NCBI GenBank assembly: GCA_012861695.1 | Contig: JAAOOA010000127.1 | Location: 17,678,755 to 17,742,754 of the forward strand | DNA length: 64,000 bases | Reading direction: 5' to 3' | Source of the DNA: Trematomus loennbergii | Taxonomy: Eukaryota > Chordata > Actinopteri > Perciformes > Nototheniidae | In this document: piece by piece, positions 35,854 to 46,900 of the stretch | Numbering within the stretch: position 1 is the first letter of the stretch | How the letters are laid out: the number at the start of each line of letters is the position of its first letter | Made by a program: the position numbers and the translations under genes | The notes under the pieces: model-generated | Told to the model about the DNA's origin: nothing | Databases searched by the model: none | What the model saw: the letters and a program-made list of their open reading frames with translations, nothing else

Positions 35854-38800
35854 AAGTCATTTATGAGTCCAAGTATATCAATATCAACAACAAGCTGTGC
35901 AATCTGTTTGCATTACTGCAGCTGCTGGCCATCTAAAGTGAACCCGGCCTGATGGTGAAGAAAGATCATCAACAATGCTCTGCTCTTGTCCTCATCTCCT
36001 ATTAGCAGAGCATTCACCACAGGAAGATATTGCTACAAGATTTAATATTCATGCCTCCAGGTTGAGCATAACCTCAGGCCCCTCTGTCATACAATACATC
36101 CAAGAGAGCACAAAGGAGGGATCAGCAGACTGCTACCGACACACTGACAGACTGCTCTCCATCCAGCACTCACACACATGCACTGACACACACACAAAGA
36201 CACACTGGGGAATATGAGAGGGCCATTTGCTGAGACAAACTCAAACAAGCTCTGCAACCACATTTAGTGGGCTCAGCATCTCGATGGGATAATTTGAGAA
36301 AAGTGTTTATGTGTGTGAACTTGTTTTTTAATGAGTGCATAGCCAAAGAGATATTTGGCATGTCGTCTTCAGCTAAGCTGGTTCATGAATCTCAGTAAGC
36401 TAATGCAGGTCAGGCACAGTTTGATTTCCCAGTTATACCCCACTGGAATATAAGGCTGAAGATTAAGGGCAACATCCAAATGCAGCAACAAAGCAGCAGC
36501 CCTCTGTGACCTTGAAACACAGCACCAGCTCTTTCATTAGAAACAAGACGTGATTGATATAGTATAACTGGCAAGTGGCTTCTCCCTCATCCTAAGTGAG
36601 ATATTGGAGAGTGCTAATAACTGGGGCTGTCCTGTACTGCTTTGCTGTATGGATAGACGATTCAGTGATGTAATCCTTAATCTCAACCAGCCATGCGCCA
36701 CAGGTTCAGCCAATCGTGACGTTGGTGCGCGGTGATGCTGGTAAACACAAGTGACGTTCTCCTGGAGGTTACTCCTCATGAAACATTAAGACCTAGCACA
36801 CATTTTAATCATTCATATGAAGCATAGCAACAGTGTGTCAGCTGCTGTGAGCTCAGAGCACACACACCTGCTTACAGACAGAGAGGTATACACTCTTTCA
36901 ACTCTAGATGACTTATTGTCGACGAGGCGCAGGACACTTCTGAAGGTCCAGACAATGTGAAGTCAGCTAAAAATCTGCAGTCACCAGGGACCTGAAACTG
37001 CGAGAACTTTATATCAAAAATCATTGCTCTGAGCTGGCTATGTGGATAGATGAAGACTTTGAGTAATGATCTTTTGTCAGATAAGTCTTAGGTCACTTTG
37101 TTGTTTGACTTTAATTAGATACAAATACTGAACACAAGAAAGTCACTGTATACAAGAACAGTAAAAAATGTAAGAGCAGCTCGTACACGTAAACCCAAGT
37201 ATCAACAATGTTCAAGGAACCAAAATGTGAACAGAACTACTTGCTTTGCTTTGTCAATAAAATATTTTATTGACCAAATGTTCTTGTGTTGTCTATATGT
37301 TCTACCCCTTAATAAACGGATTATGGAGAAAAACCTAAAGTAACATTCAGCATTAAAATTCTGGTCATATTTGCAATTTTATTTGGGGATTCTTTGATCA
37401 CATGTGACTTTTTTAGTTAATGAAAGTGATTTTTAAGAAAATCCTGCTTATACTTCTTTAAAAAATTATAACAAAAGATATAGTTTTGGTTTATTAGCAG
37501 GAAATAACAGGTACAATAAGTAACATTATTGATGGCTCTGTTACATTCAATTACCCATTTAGCCATGAGAGTGAGGCAGCATGCACAATATCAGGACCCT
37601 GAAACTGAGCTAGCCTCATGGCATGCAGCCGTCATTAATTATATTATGTACACCTGTGCTCTACTGTGACACTTCAAGTGTTTCTATGAAAAAGGGCTAA
37701 TCGCACCAACGTTTGATATTGTTTCTATGCTAATGTCTCATAGTTAGCCTTAAATGCACTTACCAATTTTCCAACCCATCCAACAATAATGACATCACAG
37801 GAGGTACGAGACTGAATGTGTGTCAGGGAAACAATGGGACTGTCCCAATAAGATGGTCCTGGTGGGTGTGGGCATGGCAGCAGTCACCTCACCACCATTG
37901 TCCTCCAATGGCATTCAGGAAATAAATGACCTCCCTGTAAGCGCTAATGGCTGAGTGCTTGTCGGGACTTTTAGGAAGGGAATCGTGACTAGAGTTACTA
38001 CATTTTGTTAGGGTAACTGGGAGTCACCGTAGCAACAACTGAGACCCTGGCATCATGCTTCAGAGTAAAGCACCCCTAACACACAGACAAACACACACCC
38101 ACACACACACACAGAGGTCCCCTCCCCCCGCAATCTCCTCACTAAGACCTCAGGAGATCTTGTTCAGAGCGGATTTTGGTCACAGCAGGAGAGCAAGGGT
38201 AAAGATTTCTATGCCTACTCTTTATCTTTTAGTACAGACTTCAGAAACCATCTCCATTTTTGTTTACATGTTACCCTGACCTGAAAGCTGGTGGTTGTGT
38301 TATTAGCAAAACAGTTATTAGTAAACCGCAGGTTTCACAGGGTGTACGCTATAATTAACTCTGCATCTGGAATAGAGTGGGCAATATCACTATGCTACCA
38401 GCAATTCAATCAATCTTTTATTAATTAGAAGCAAAATGACAAAACACTGCAGGTTTTCAGAATGCGTAACAGATTCGCTCTAGCAAAGGAGAAAATAAGT
38501 ACGATCTATGCGATACCACAAAACACTTTTTCTTTGTAAGCATTTGAAGAAATTATTATCAGTAAAAGCACAGGAACAACAAGCCTAAACATAGCCTACT
38601 GTTTCTTTTACTTTTCACAAATCTGAACAATGCTTTCAGGGATAAACAATTGTTTCCCTTTGTCTGTCATTCTCACTCTCTTTTGCCGAATCTCCCCACG
38701 CAAAACTCACAAAATCTATTCAACGGTTTTACTGTTACAACAGGCATGCAGACACTTTAAGAAAAAAGATGCAGAAGAAAATATTGGGAAGTGACCGTGT

Positions 38801-41201
38801 AAGAGTGGCATATTTGGAGCTTCTTTTAAATGCACAATCTGGAAGACTTTAAAGGTAAACTGGGGATAAGGGATAAACAAACTGCATTTAGATGTCTCAG
38901 ACTCATACATATTGCATCTGAAGGAACTAAATTAGAATAGTGTTTGAGACCTTCAAACACAGTGTATGTTGAGTGGGTGACTGTACTTGGTCTTTTCTTT
39001 AATGATCTATATAGGTTTTTTTATTTTCATATGGTTTGACTGTTTTTTCAGACATGGCACATACATAAGGCCCTGTGAAGACTGACTCTCTGTTGCAACA
39101 TTGCATTAAAATCAGAGAGCAGGAGAGGCCTCAGGGCAGCAGAGGATTTCAGGCGCTTCCATCAACCGTGACTAGATGAGAGCTTAATCTACAGGGCTGT
39201 GTAATGATGAGTGCTCACTTTTTTCTCCTTCAAACAGAGTGGAAAGATCCATAATTCATTAAGGCAAAACATAAGTTGATGCATTACAGCTGCCACTGCT
39301 TAAAAAGATGGACACATTTTCTGCCCTCCTTTTAAAAAGTGGTTTATTCTTAGCTGTGTTAGATGCATATTTTGTGTTGCTAATTTTGGAAGATTTTTGC
39401 TGAGGGTATAGCTTAATGGAACTACTGTAAATACCATTAGGATGTCATTGTATAGGTGGATACCTGGTTTAATGTCAGAAGAAATGAGGAGGCTAACGTA
39501 GGTCAGGAGACAACCTGGATTTGGAGCAAATATTAAGGTCTAGCGGGAATACATTTACAGCAAACTGCAAAAGGATAAGAAGGTGGCAGAGAGAAACAGA
39601 CAGAAAAACATGGTGGAATAAGACACTGAGAATATATGACCTAGTTTTTCCTTTTTTTTACTTCCTCAGTTTAGGTATACTGTTGTTTTTTTTGGTTATG
39701 GCAAGCCAGAAGCCTGGAGGGCAGGAAGAGCAACGTTTGAAGTAAACGAGGAATAAACTCCAGCAGTGTGGTTATTCAGGTGCATTAGCCTGATCCCTCC
39801 CACAGCCAGGTTAGACAGATGATAGTCAGGATGCCACACAGTCAAAGCAGAGCATTCTCCTCTTTCACTCCACTCTCTTTCCTCCTGCCTGCTGACGTCA
39901 GCCACCCAGAGCACACGACTCTGCTGCACACACACCTGCTGGCTTCTCAGTCCATCTGGCCCAGATCCATCTCTGGCTCAGCTCTACGAGCACAAACACA
40001 GGTCTGTTTACAACCTGGGCACACAGTCACAGCCCTACAGTAAATGCAGTATCTATTTCATGCTCGCTGCTGAGAGAAAATAGGAATGCCTGCAGTATGG
40101 CCTGCTGCTGATAACACTATATCATAGTTACAAGAATTGTGCATGTCTTATTAATGTTTAATTGTTTCACATTGCAGGTTAAATGTTTCCTTGGTGTGTC
40201 GTGGAGCGGCTTTAATGCCTCTACATGTTGCTGACTAGTAGGAGAATTCTCCAAGGATTTCCTTACACCCCCACTACAACTGTACAGGATCCACAAAGGG
40301 AACGAGTTTGTATTGTAATTGATGTGACAGGCCCTCTCACCTACTTGTTATGAAATCAGCAAGAATGTAAAACTGCACAATCATCAAAGTAATGCTTGTA
40401 GTGGTGAGACAAAAAGGCAAAGAGAGAGAGATTTTTTATATCAGGGCCTAGTTCTGTTTTCATCTCCACAAGCAACATGAAACAACTGACAATATGAATA
40501 GTTTGTTCTCAACTGTGGTAAATAATAATATGAAAATATATATGCATACAAGCAAACATAGGAATACTGCTTCACTAAATGAGAACATTCAATGCATCAA
40601 ATGGCATATTTGAGCTATGCTTCAACCAGTCTAGATCAGTCAAAATAAATTAACTTAGTAGGCATGTCCTCCAGAGGAGCAACACAATACCCTGTTTGCA
40701 TTATTGATGTCAGAGGTTCAAGGCAAACTACATGAGCAACAACACTACATTATGATAATTAATACCAACAAGCAATAATCCAGCAAGCAACACTACCTCA
40801 AGCAAGGAGACACACTGACACATAGCAAAAAATAATCCCTTCCAGTTTGAATGTCAGAGTGTAATGTGCTTTAGACACCCCATCAACCTCTGCTGGAGGG
40901 GAACTGCTATGTCTGTCCTACAAAGCTCCCTGGAATAAGCCCTGCCACTAAATTCACATAGCCTCTTCTGGCAAAATAGTAGGTCACGTGAATGAGAAAA
41001 CAATACGCAAGTCCTGTGTTATTTGAAACGAGAGAAATTGTGGTGTGTATTGTCTCTTGGTCGACACTAGCAGCGGGACATGAAGGGCACTTGCTGTCCC
41101 TCTGCTCAAACACTCGCGTTTCCGTCTGCCAGGTCAGACACAAATGCATCGCTATTCCCTGCTCTGCAGAGTGGAAACACTGTGGTCGACAGGTGACTAA
41201 C
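35854..41201. other. non-coding stretch, probably frmd5 intron 1
   Basis: No exon recognised immediately downstream of frmd5 exon 1. It carries a short CA run near 38090 and several AT-rich tracts. Intronic status is inferred from the GT splice donor of the frmd5 exon. Confidence 0.45.
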
Positions 41202-41303
41202 CTGAATGGTGCACGTATATTCCGTATCATCCAGCAGTCTCACGGTGCAGCTGTATTCCCGCTCAAGATTCCTGATGCTGCCACTCTTGAATCGGCTCAA
41301 CAT
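41202..41303 (-). CDS. frmd5: FRMD5, first coding exon
   Basis: The minus strand encodes 34 residues, [18 protein letters not shown] then [16 protein letters not shown], ending in CAG followed by a GTTAGT splice donor. This matches the start of vertebrate FRMD5 at nearly every position, including the first strand of the FERM F1 lobe (CTVRLLDD). FRMD5 is a plasma-membrane FERM protein at cell junctions. The frame stays open upstream to another ATG at 41390 that would add a hydrophobic stretch. I prefer 41303 because the FRMD5 family starts there. No later exon lies in the window, so the gene continues off the left edge and the element-rich left 41 kb would be its first intron. FRMD3 is less similar. 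Confidence 0.85.
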
Positions 41304-42066
41304 CTTTTCGGAGAATCGCTGCTGCTCTGCGTCTAGGACCAGAACAATAAAACTCAACAGCAGCGTGCCAATGAATGTCACATTGACCACAATCCCCGGT
41401 CCCCTAAACGACCAGCAGTCGGCGAGGCGTGCACCATTGTTGTTCCGTTAAGTTTTCGTGCTGTGGGCCCGTGTTAAAAAGAGCAGAATCCAAGGATGCC
41501 CGCATCCAGATCCAGCAGGGTAGCTCTGTTGTGTGTCTGCTGTGGAGCCGAGGAGGATTATCTCTCACCATTCACCGCGGCCACTTGAGCAGGCGGGCGG
41601 GTCCCAATGAAAACTGACGTCAAAGTGAACCAACGGGGATATGTGGTGTTTTTTCTCTGCACTTTAATATATTCGTTCTTACTCCGCAATTTGTCCAGAA
41701 AATATTAAAAGTGGCTTCTGTTGGTTAAATATCAACTAGAGATTTAAATTCAAATATAAAGTCATATTTTTTTTATTTTGCAAAATGTTTATTGACAGCA
41801 GGTGCCTTACAGTTTAACACACCTGTTATGATAACATGCTTGCTATCTAAAGATGTTTGTGATTCATTATGGATGTGACTAAGCTTTAATACCATTTATC
41901 AGATGAGGTAAATCGTCTGAAGCTATAGCCTACCATATGAGAAATATGTAGCAATGTGTCCTGAGGGATGGGCTTACTGGCTTTAAACAATGCCAGCCCT
42001 ACCAAATATTAATGTCTTGAGGTGTCATAACACTCAGGTTGGTTTGTTAACATTTAAATATTTGTG
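41304..42066 (-). promoter_or_regulatory. frmd5 5' untranslated/promoter region (inferred)
   Basis: Directly upstream of frmd5 exon 1. The part at about 41300-41600 is GC-richer than the surroundings, with CpG-containing words (CCCCGGTCC, CGGCGAGGCG, CACCGCGGCC, GGCGGGCGGG). No clear TATA box was placed. Beyond 41640 the sequence returns to AT-rich. Confidence 0.45.
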
Positions 42067-42834
42067 TTAAAGGTCCCATGTCATGGCCATTTCTACTTAT
42101 CATAATTCCATTGTTGAGGTCTACTAGAATAGATTTACATTGTTCAATGTTCCAAAATCACATTGGTTTTCTCATACAGCATCTCTGTATAGTATGTGTA
42201 TTCACTCTCTGTCCTAAACGGCTTGTTGGAGCTCCTGCCCCCCCCCTCTCCCTATGAGCCCACTGTGCTCTGATGTGTGTTTATGTGTTACAATGGCATT
42301 TGTTAGCAACCAGAAAATGACACCAGTAATGACAAACAGATGAGTATGCTGCGTGGGGTCTGGGTGCCGCTCGTTGCTCCGCCCTTTGAGGCTCGAGGAG
42401 CGGACAGTGTGAGCTGTATTACTGGTGTCGTTTCCTGGTTGCTGCGTGGGGTCTGCGAAACAGCGAGACACCGCAGAACTCAGCCTGAGCACACAAACAC
42501 AGTGTGGCGAACTGTGAGTGGAGATCCACAGAACCGCGGCTGAGAAAAGATAAGGCTGAGTGAGTGTGTGTGTGTGAGGAGCTCCACGGATTTGGTTCAT
42601 TTGGACCTGGGTATCGTTACGTCACTATACTCAGGAAGAAAAAATGGAAAAAGAAAAATCTCCAACGAGGCGTTCTGGGGCAGCATAGACAGGTATTTTC
42701 TGTGTTAGAGTTTTACTCGCTACAGGGTGTACTTTGAGGGTTTGTAACTTTGCAGACCGTTTACATGCAGAAAAAGCTACATAATACACAAGGGGACTGG
42801 TAATAACCGGAAAAGCATGACATGGGACCTTTAA
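42067..42834. mobile_element. TTAA-flanked MITE, copy 3 (inverted)
   Basis: Same family as the copy at 3611-4498 but in the opposite orientation. The left end is TTAAAGGTCCCATGTCATGG and the right end, reverse-complemented, is TTAAAGGTCCCATGTCATGC. TTAA flanks at 42067-42070 and 42831-42834. The interior keeps the same order of shared words as copy 1, such as CACCAGTAATGACAAACAGATGAG. Confidence 0.88.
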
Positions 42835-43262
42835 ACTTAAGGTTAGCCATTCAGACAGGAGGCAGAGGTTATTTATCATACTTCTTCCAGGTCATCTTGG
42901 GTGAGTATTTAATGTATTCTACTGCCACCTGCAGGCCAGTCATAGTTAGTGCGTTTCAAGTAGACAGTGCAACTACTGTTTGTATGGTGCATAGTGTACT
43001 ATGGCATGTTAATGGTTTGGGTGATACATGTAAGGTGATAGGGAATTTTCGCTATAATTATAAGCAGTTTAATATTTCTACTATTCAATTTTGACTACTT
43101 CTCACAGCAGAGTTGACCACATTTCTATCAGTAAACCGTTATTTTCTTTCACATGAAAATCCAAGGTATGTTCTACAGCTTACCACGTTAACCATAACAT
43201 GGGTATAATTGTGTTTCAGCGTTGTAAATATTGTACGAAAATCCAAAAGGTCTTTCACTCCC

Positions 43263-43333
43263 TGCCGTGACCCGGATTCGACCGAGGTTGCTGCAGCCAC
43301 AACGCAGAGTACTAACCACTATACGATCACTGC
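43263..43333 (-). pseudogene. tRNA-His(GTG) pseudogene
   Basis: The minus strand gives a tRNA-His body with D-arm GATCGTATAGTGGTTAGTAC and a GTG anticodon in TTGTGGC. Relative to the canonical gene, the T loop lacks one T (GGTCGAATCC), making it 71 rather than 72 bases. The acceptor stem has an A3:G70 mismatch (GCAGTGA against TCACGGC). These two changes argue for a decayed copy, though a single-base sequencing error could account for the loop. Confidence 0.75.
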
Positions 43334-43693
43334 GAGCTATCATGGACTGTTGCTGCCATCGAATACTTTAGCTATTAGTAGTTGTGAAATATGCATACAT
43401 TAGACCTTGGTTTCGTATTTATTGTAAGATTATCGCTTAAATATGTCCCTTTGTAACGTTACAGGGTAAAGGGAGCAAGAAACAAATCCTTTTTACTCAA
43501 ACACATAGGCTACCTATATCAGAGAAACTGATAATGCTGCAGTGGTCTATTATTATTTTTCAGAGCTGTATATGTAGTCTATTCAATGTTAAAACGTTGT
43601 AATCCATTTAAACTGTTGATTGGAGAGTAAGATGTAATAACAATATACACCTTTAGAAAATGACAACAACAAAAAAGGTGGAAAGTAGTGATT

Positions 43694-43796
43694 TTTATTA
43701 GATAAATTATTAACAGTAAAGGTTGTTACTCTTTGTTAGGCTAGCCAGCTTGCCACAAATGAAAAAGTGATTCAAAAAAAGTACAATACATTTATT
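43694..43796 (-). promoter_or_regulatory. candidate polyadenylation signals of the paracaspase gene
   Basis: AATAAA occurs on the minus strand at 43791-43796 and 43694-43699, about 125 and 220 bases after the stop codon at 43921. Either could end the transcript. Confidence 0.5.
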
Positions 43797-43920
43797 AAAT
43801 TAAGTGTTAATGTTTCTTCTGTGTTGAGCTAATAATTAAAGGCTGGAAAGGCCAATCAAACACAAACCTCAGCCATCCACTCACTCATTCATCATCCACA
43901 GACTCATTGACAGGCAAATG

Positions 43921-46900
43921 TCAAAAAGTAAAGTCTTGCAGTTCATTTTCATCGTTCTCTTCAGGTTCGTTGCCCCTTGTAACTGCAACTTTAGCAGCAC
44001 ACTCTGCCTTTCTGGTGAAAGGGCCAGCCTGAGTCTGATGCAGCCGTGGTTTGCTGCTTGTAATGTTGCCCATACTTTGAGCAGAAGCACCTTCTTTTTT
44101 CTTGGCTGGTGTTGTATGATTCCTCCTGTGCAGTTTACAGGATGCCACCAAAGGCTTTCCTATGTCTACTTGTTGGCTTTCTGTCTGGCGCAGCTTACTG
44201 TCCATATCAGTATAGTGTAGATCAACTTTGATGATCAGCGATTCCTGACAAAGACAAATGATAAACACCATTTCAAATTGATTGTATATATTTTCTTGTA
44301 AATACTTTCTCCGTTTTGTTTTTCAAAAACATTGTCAGGATAGAATCACACACACATTATTGACTACATACCGTAAGCTTCTGAAGAGCACAAAGTCGCA
44401 GTGTAGAGTCCACGTTTTCAGATTTGGTAAATAGTAAAGAGTCCATGTCCTCTGGCCCGGAAAAGATGTCTTCCATTGGCTAAAGATTTAAAGCATATAA
44501 GATTTTGTCAGTATTATCACAATTGTCCTGCTTTAACACTGGCCAGGCAATGACTGACTGCTAGAAATGCACCTTATGATAAAACCTTTCATTAATCAGC
44601 CACTAGATGTCAGTATGGGCAAGGATTCTGCATTCATCTAATAGGCTAAAGAAGTACAGCATATGACTATCACTACTTCCTTTTTCTTTGTCTGTGGCTG
44701 TAGACTGGAAGTCTATATATGGGCAGAACTTCCTCCGACATGTTAAACGTGGGGTTGTGTGGTCACCAGAGAAATTCTGCTTGCTCATGGAAACTGACAG
44801 CCCTTGCGGAATTTATGATGCAGATACAACTTGTGTAGTCATATTAACAGAAAGTCACACTTTAATGTATACTGTTTACTTTTGCATAGTGGGTTTTTGT
44901 TTCTTTAAAGAACAGTGCCTTGCTTCAAACATCTCACTGTATAGAGCTCCTGTGGCTCCTAATTCGATGAGAATATAACTTGACAGGATAGTTTTAAGTA
45001 AAGATAAATATTTACAGGTATGCTGCTCAGGGTGACGGTGCAGTCCTGGGTCCGGGGGCCTTTAGTCTTTACAGTGGCAAAAGCCATCAAGACATTAGAG
45101 AACAAAGCTGAGAAGCTGACTTCCACTTCAACCCCGCAAACAAACATCCGCCGCTTCTTCCGTGGTAGTTCTGAAAGGAGATATGAAAAAGGTTTATTAT
45201 CAAATAATGACTTAGGTTAACATATTATTCTTTCGATTTGACTGTACATTTACACATTATGGTATACAATGATTTACTGATGGAGCAGCTGATCTGATCA
45301 TTTAGACCGCAGACATTTTATCATTCGTCTTGTCTAAAGTAGATGACATTTTAACATGATCTTTTATCATTCAAAAAGGAGTCAAATTAATTTCAGGAAG
45401 TTATGGTGCCATTGAAAAACATATTTTCAGTAAACAGGACAATGTTAAACAAACCAGTTCCCCTTTTTGATTAATCAAAAACAATGACTAGTGTTTTTGA
45501 ATGGTGCTGAAAATATCCAATTAAACCACAATGTCTGTCGGCGCTTGGTTTGTCACATGTGTGTAGGAGGTATAGTAAAAAAAAAATCTCTCACACTATC
45601 GAGGGCAGTAGATCAAGAAATGGAACTGTGGTTTACTTGATGTAAAATAAACTGTATTTAAACTGTGTATGTTTTAACATCAGCTCTTGAATGTGATTTC
45701 ACCTGGAAAAAACATGTAAGACAGTTTCCTCAACTCACTGTTTGCTTGTCTCCAGCAGGCATCGCGCAGATGTAGTTCTCCCGTGTGTCCGGCAGTCTGA
45801 ACTGGGTCAGCAAGAGATCGAGGTTCCTTCAGTGTGTGTTTTATCTCCACCTGCTGCTTGCCTGTGACTAGAGGGTCTCTGCCAAGATCTGGTGTAGAGA
45901 GGGAGAAATATACAAGTAAATAAAAGCCTGCAAGACTCTACAGCAACTTCACATACACATTTCCAGGGTGTTTTCCCCATATTTCACTCAGTCTACTTTA
46001 ACCACGTTCAACACTGCACTAACTACTAGGGTTAATCTTTAGCAACTACAATAGGATTGGAATTCATACACTTTGGCTCATGGGGCTTCCTGAGTTCTGC
46101 AATAGCAAGAAGGAAAAGTTCATCAGCTTCACATGGCTGACTTTGAGGAACCTTGGGAAATTTGAAAAGTGATTTAATCTTCACAGCAATTACCTGGAAG
46201 TTTGGAAACCCTATTACAAAAGATTGAGTACATGCAAACATAGGAATCATAAACAGGGTGGACTAACCAGTAGTAAAAGCCATGTCGCAAATATCTAATA
46301 TACCGTAGATTTATGCTTGACTTGAGAATATTTGGCTTCAGGGATATCTGGGGCAGCGGTCTTCACTATAATAGATGAGCAACCAGCCGCTCTTCTTCCA
46401 TTTCAAAAAGTACCAGACAAGATGAGCGATATCAAAAGCAGAGGCACAGGAATGTTTAAGTTACTGCCTATATTGTTCGCTTGAATACAAAGAGATAAAA
46501 AGTGAAAAAGGATCAAACCTGAAAAATCATAATCATGGTTAATTTGTTATCTAAATACGTCAACATACACAAACCCCGACACACAGAATGCTGTCAGCAG
46601 GGAGTCCTGTGAGCTCATGAGCACCGTGGCATGGGTGCCTAAATGGCAGAGCAGCTGTCTTGCAGGGTGCAAGCACTCAGGTTTCCTGCTGTTCTCTTGC
46701 CAACAGTGTGAATTTCCAGAGAATGAGGTCATATGCTAATGGTACCTTGAAAAAATAAATCTCCCAGAGACCCATCAAGCAGACAAACATGCTCTCAGGA
46801 AGGGAACATTTGATAACTCCCACCCCGCCAGTCACTGCTATACTACTGTCCTGAGTAAACACTAAAATTAGTAGCTAACCATTATAAAACGTCTCGGTGA

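Noticed and set aside
41304..41390. Upstream in-frame ATG extending frmd5 by 29 residues
   Set aside because: The extension is hydrophobic and unlike FRMD5, whose known start aligns with the ATG at 41301-41303.
46032..46250. Frame within a paracaspase intron (DELFLLAIAELRKPHE) with a plausible acceptor before it
   Set aside because: Exons 47045-47172 and 45739-45888 join in phase and align continuously to MALT1 (VSE then DLGRDPLVTGKQ). No residues are missing that this segment could supply.
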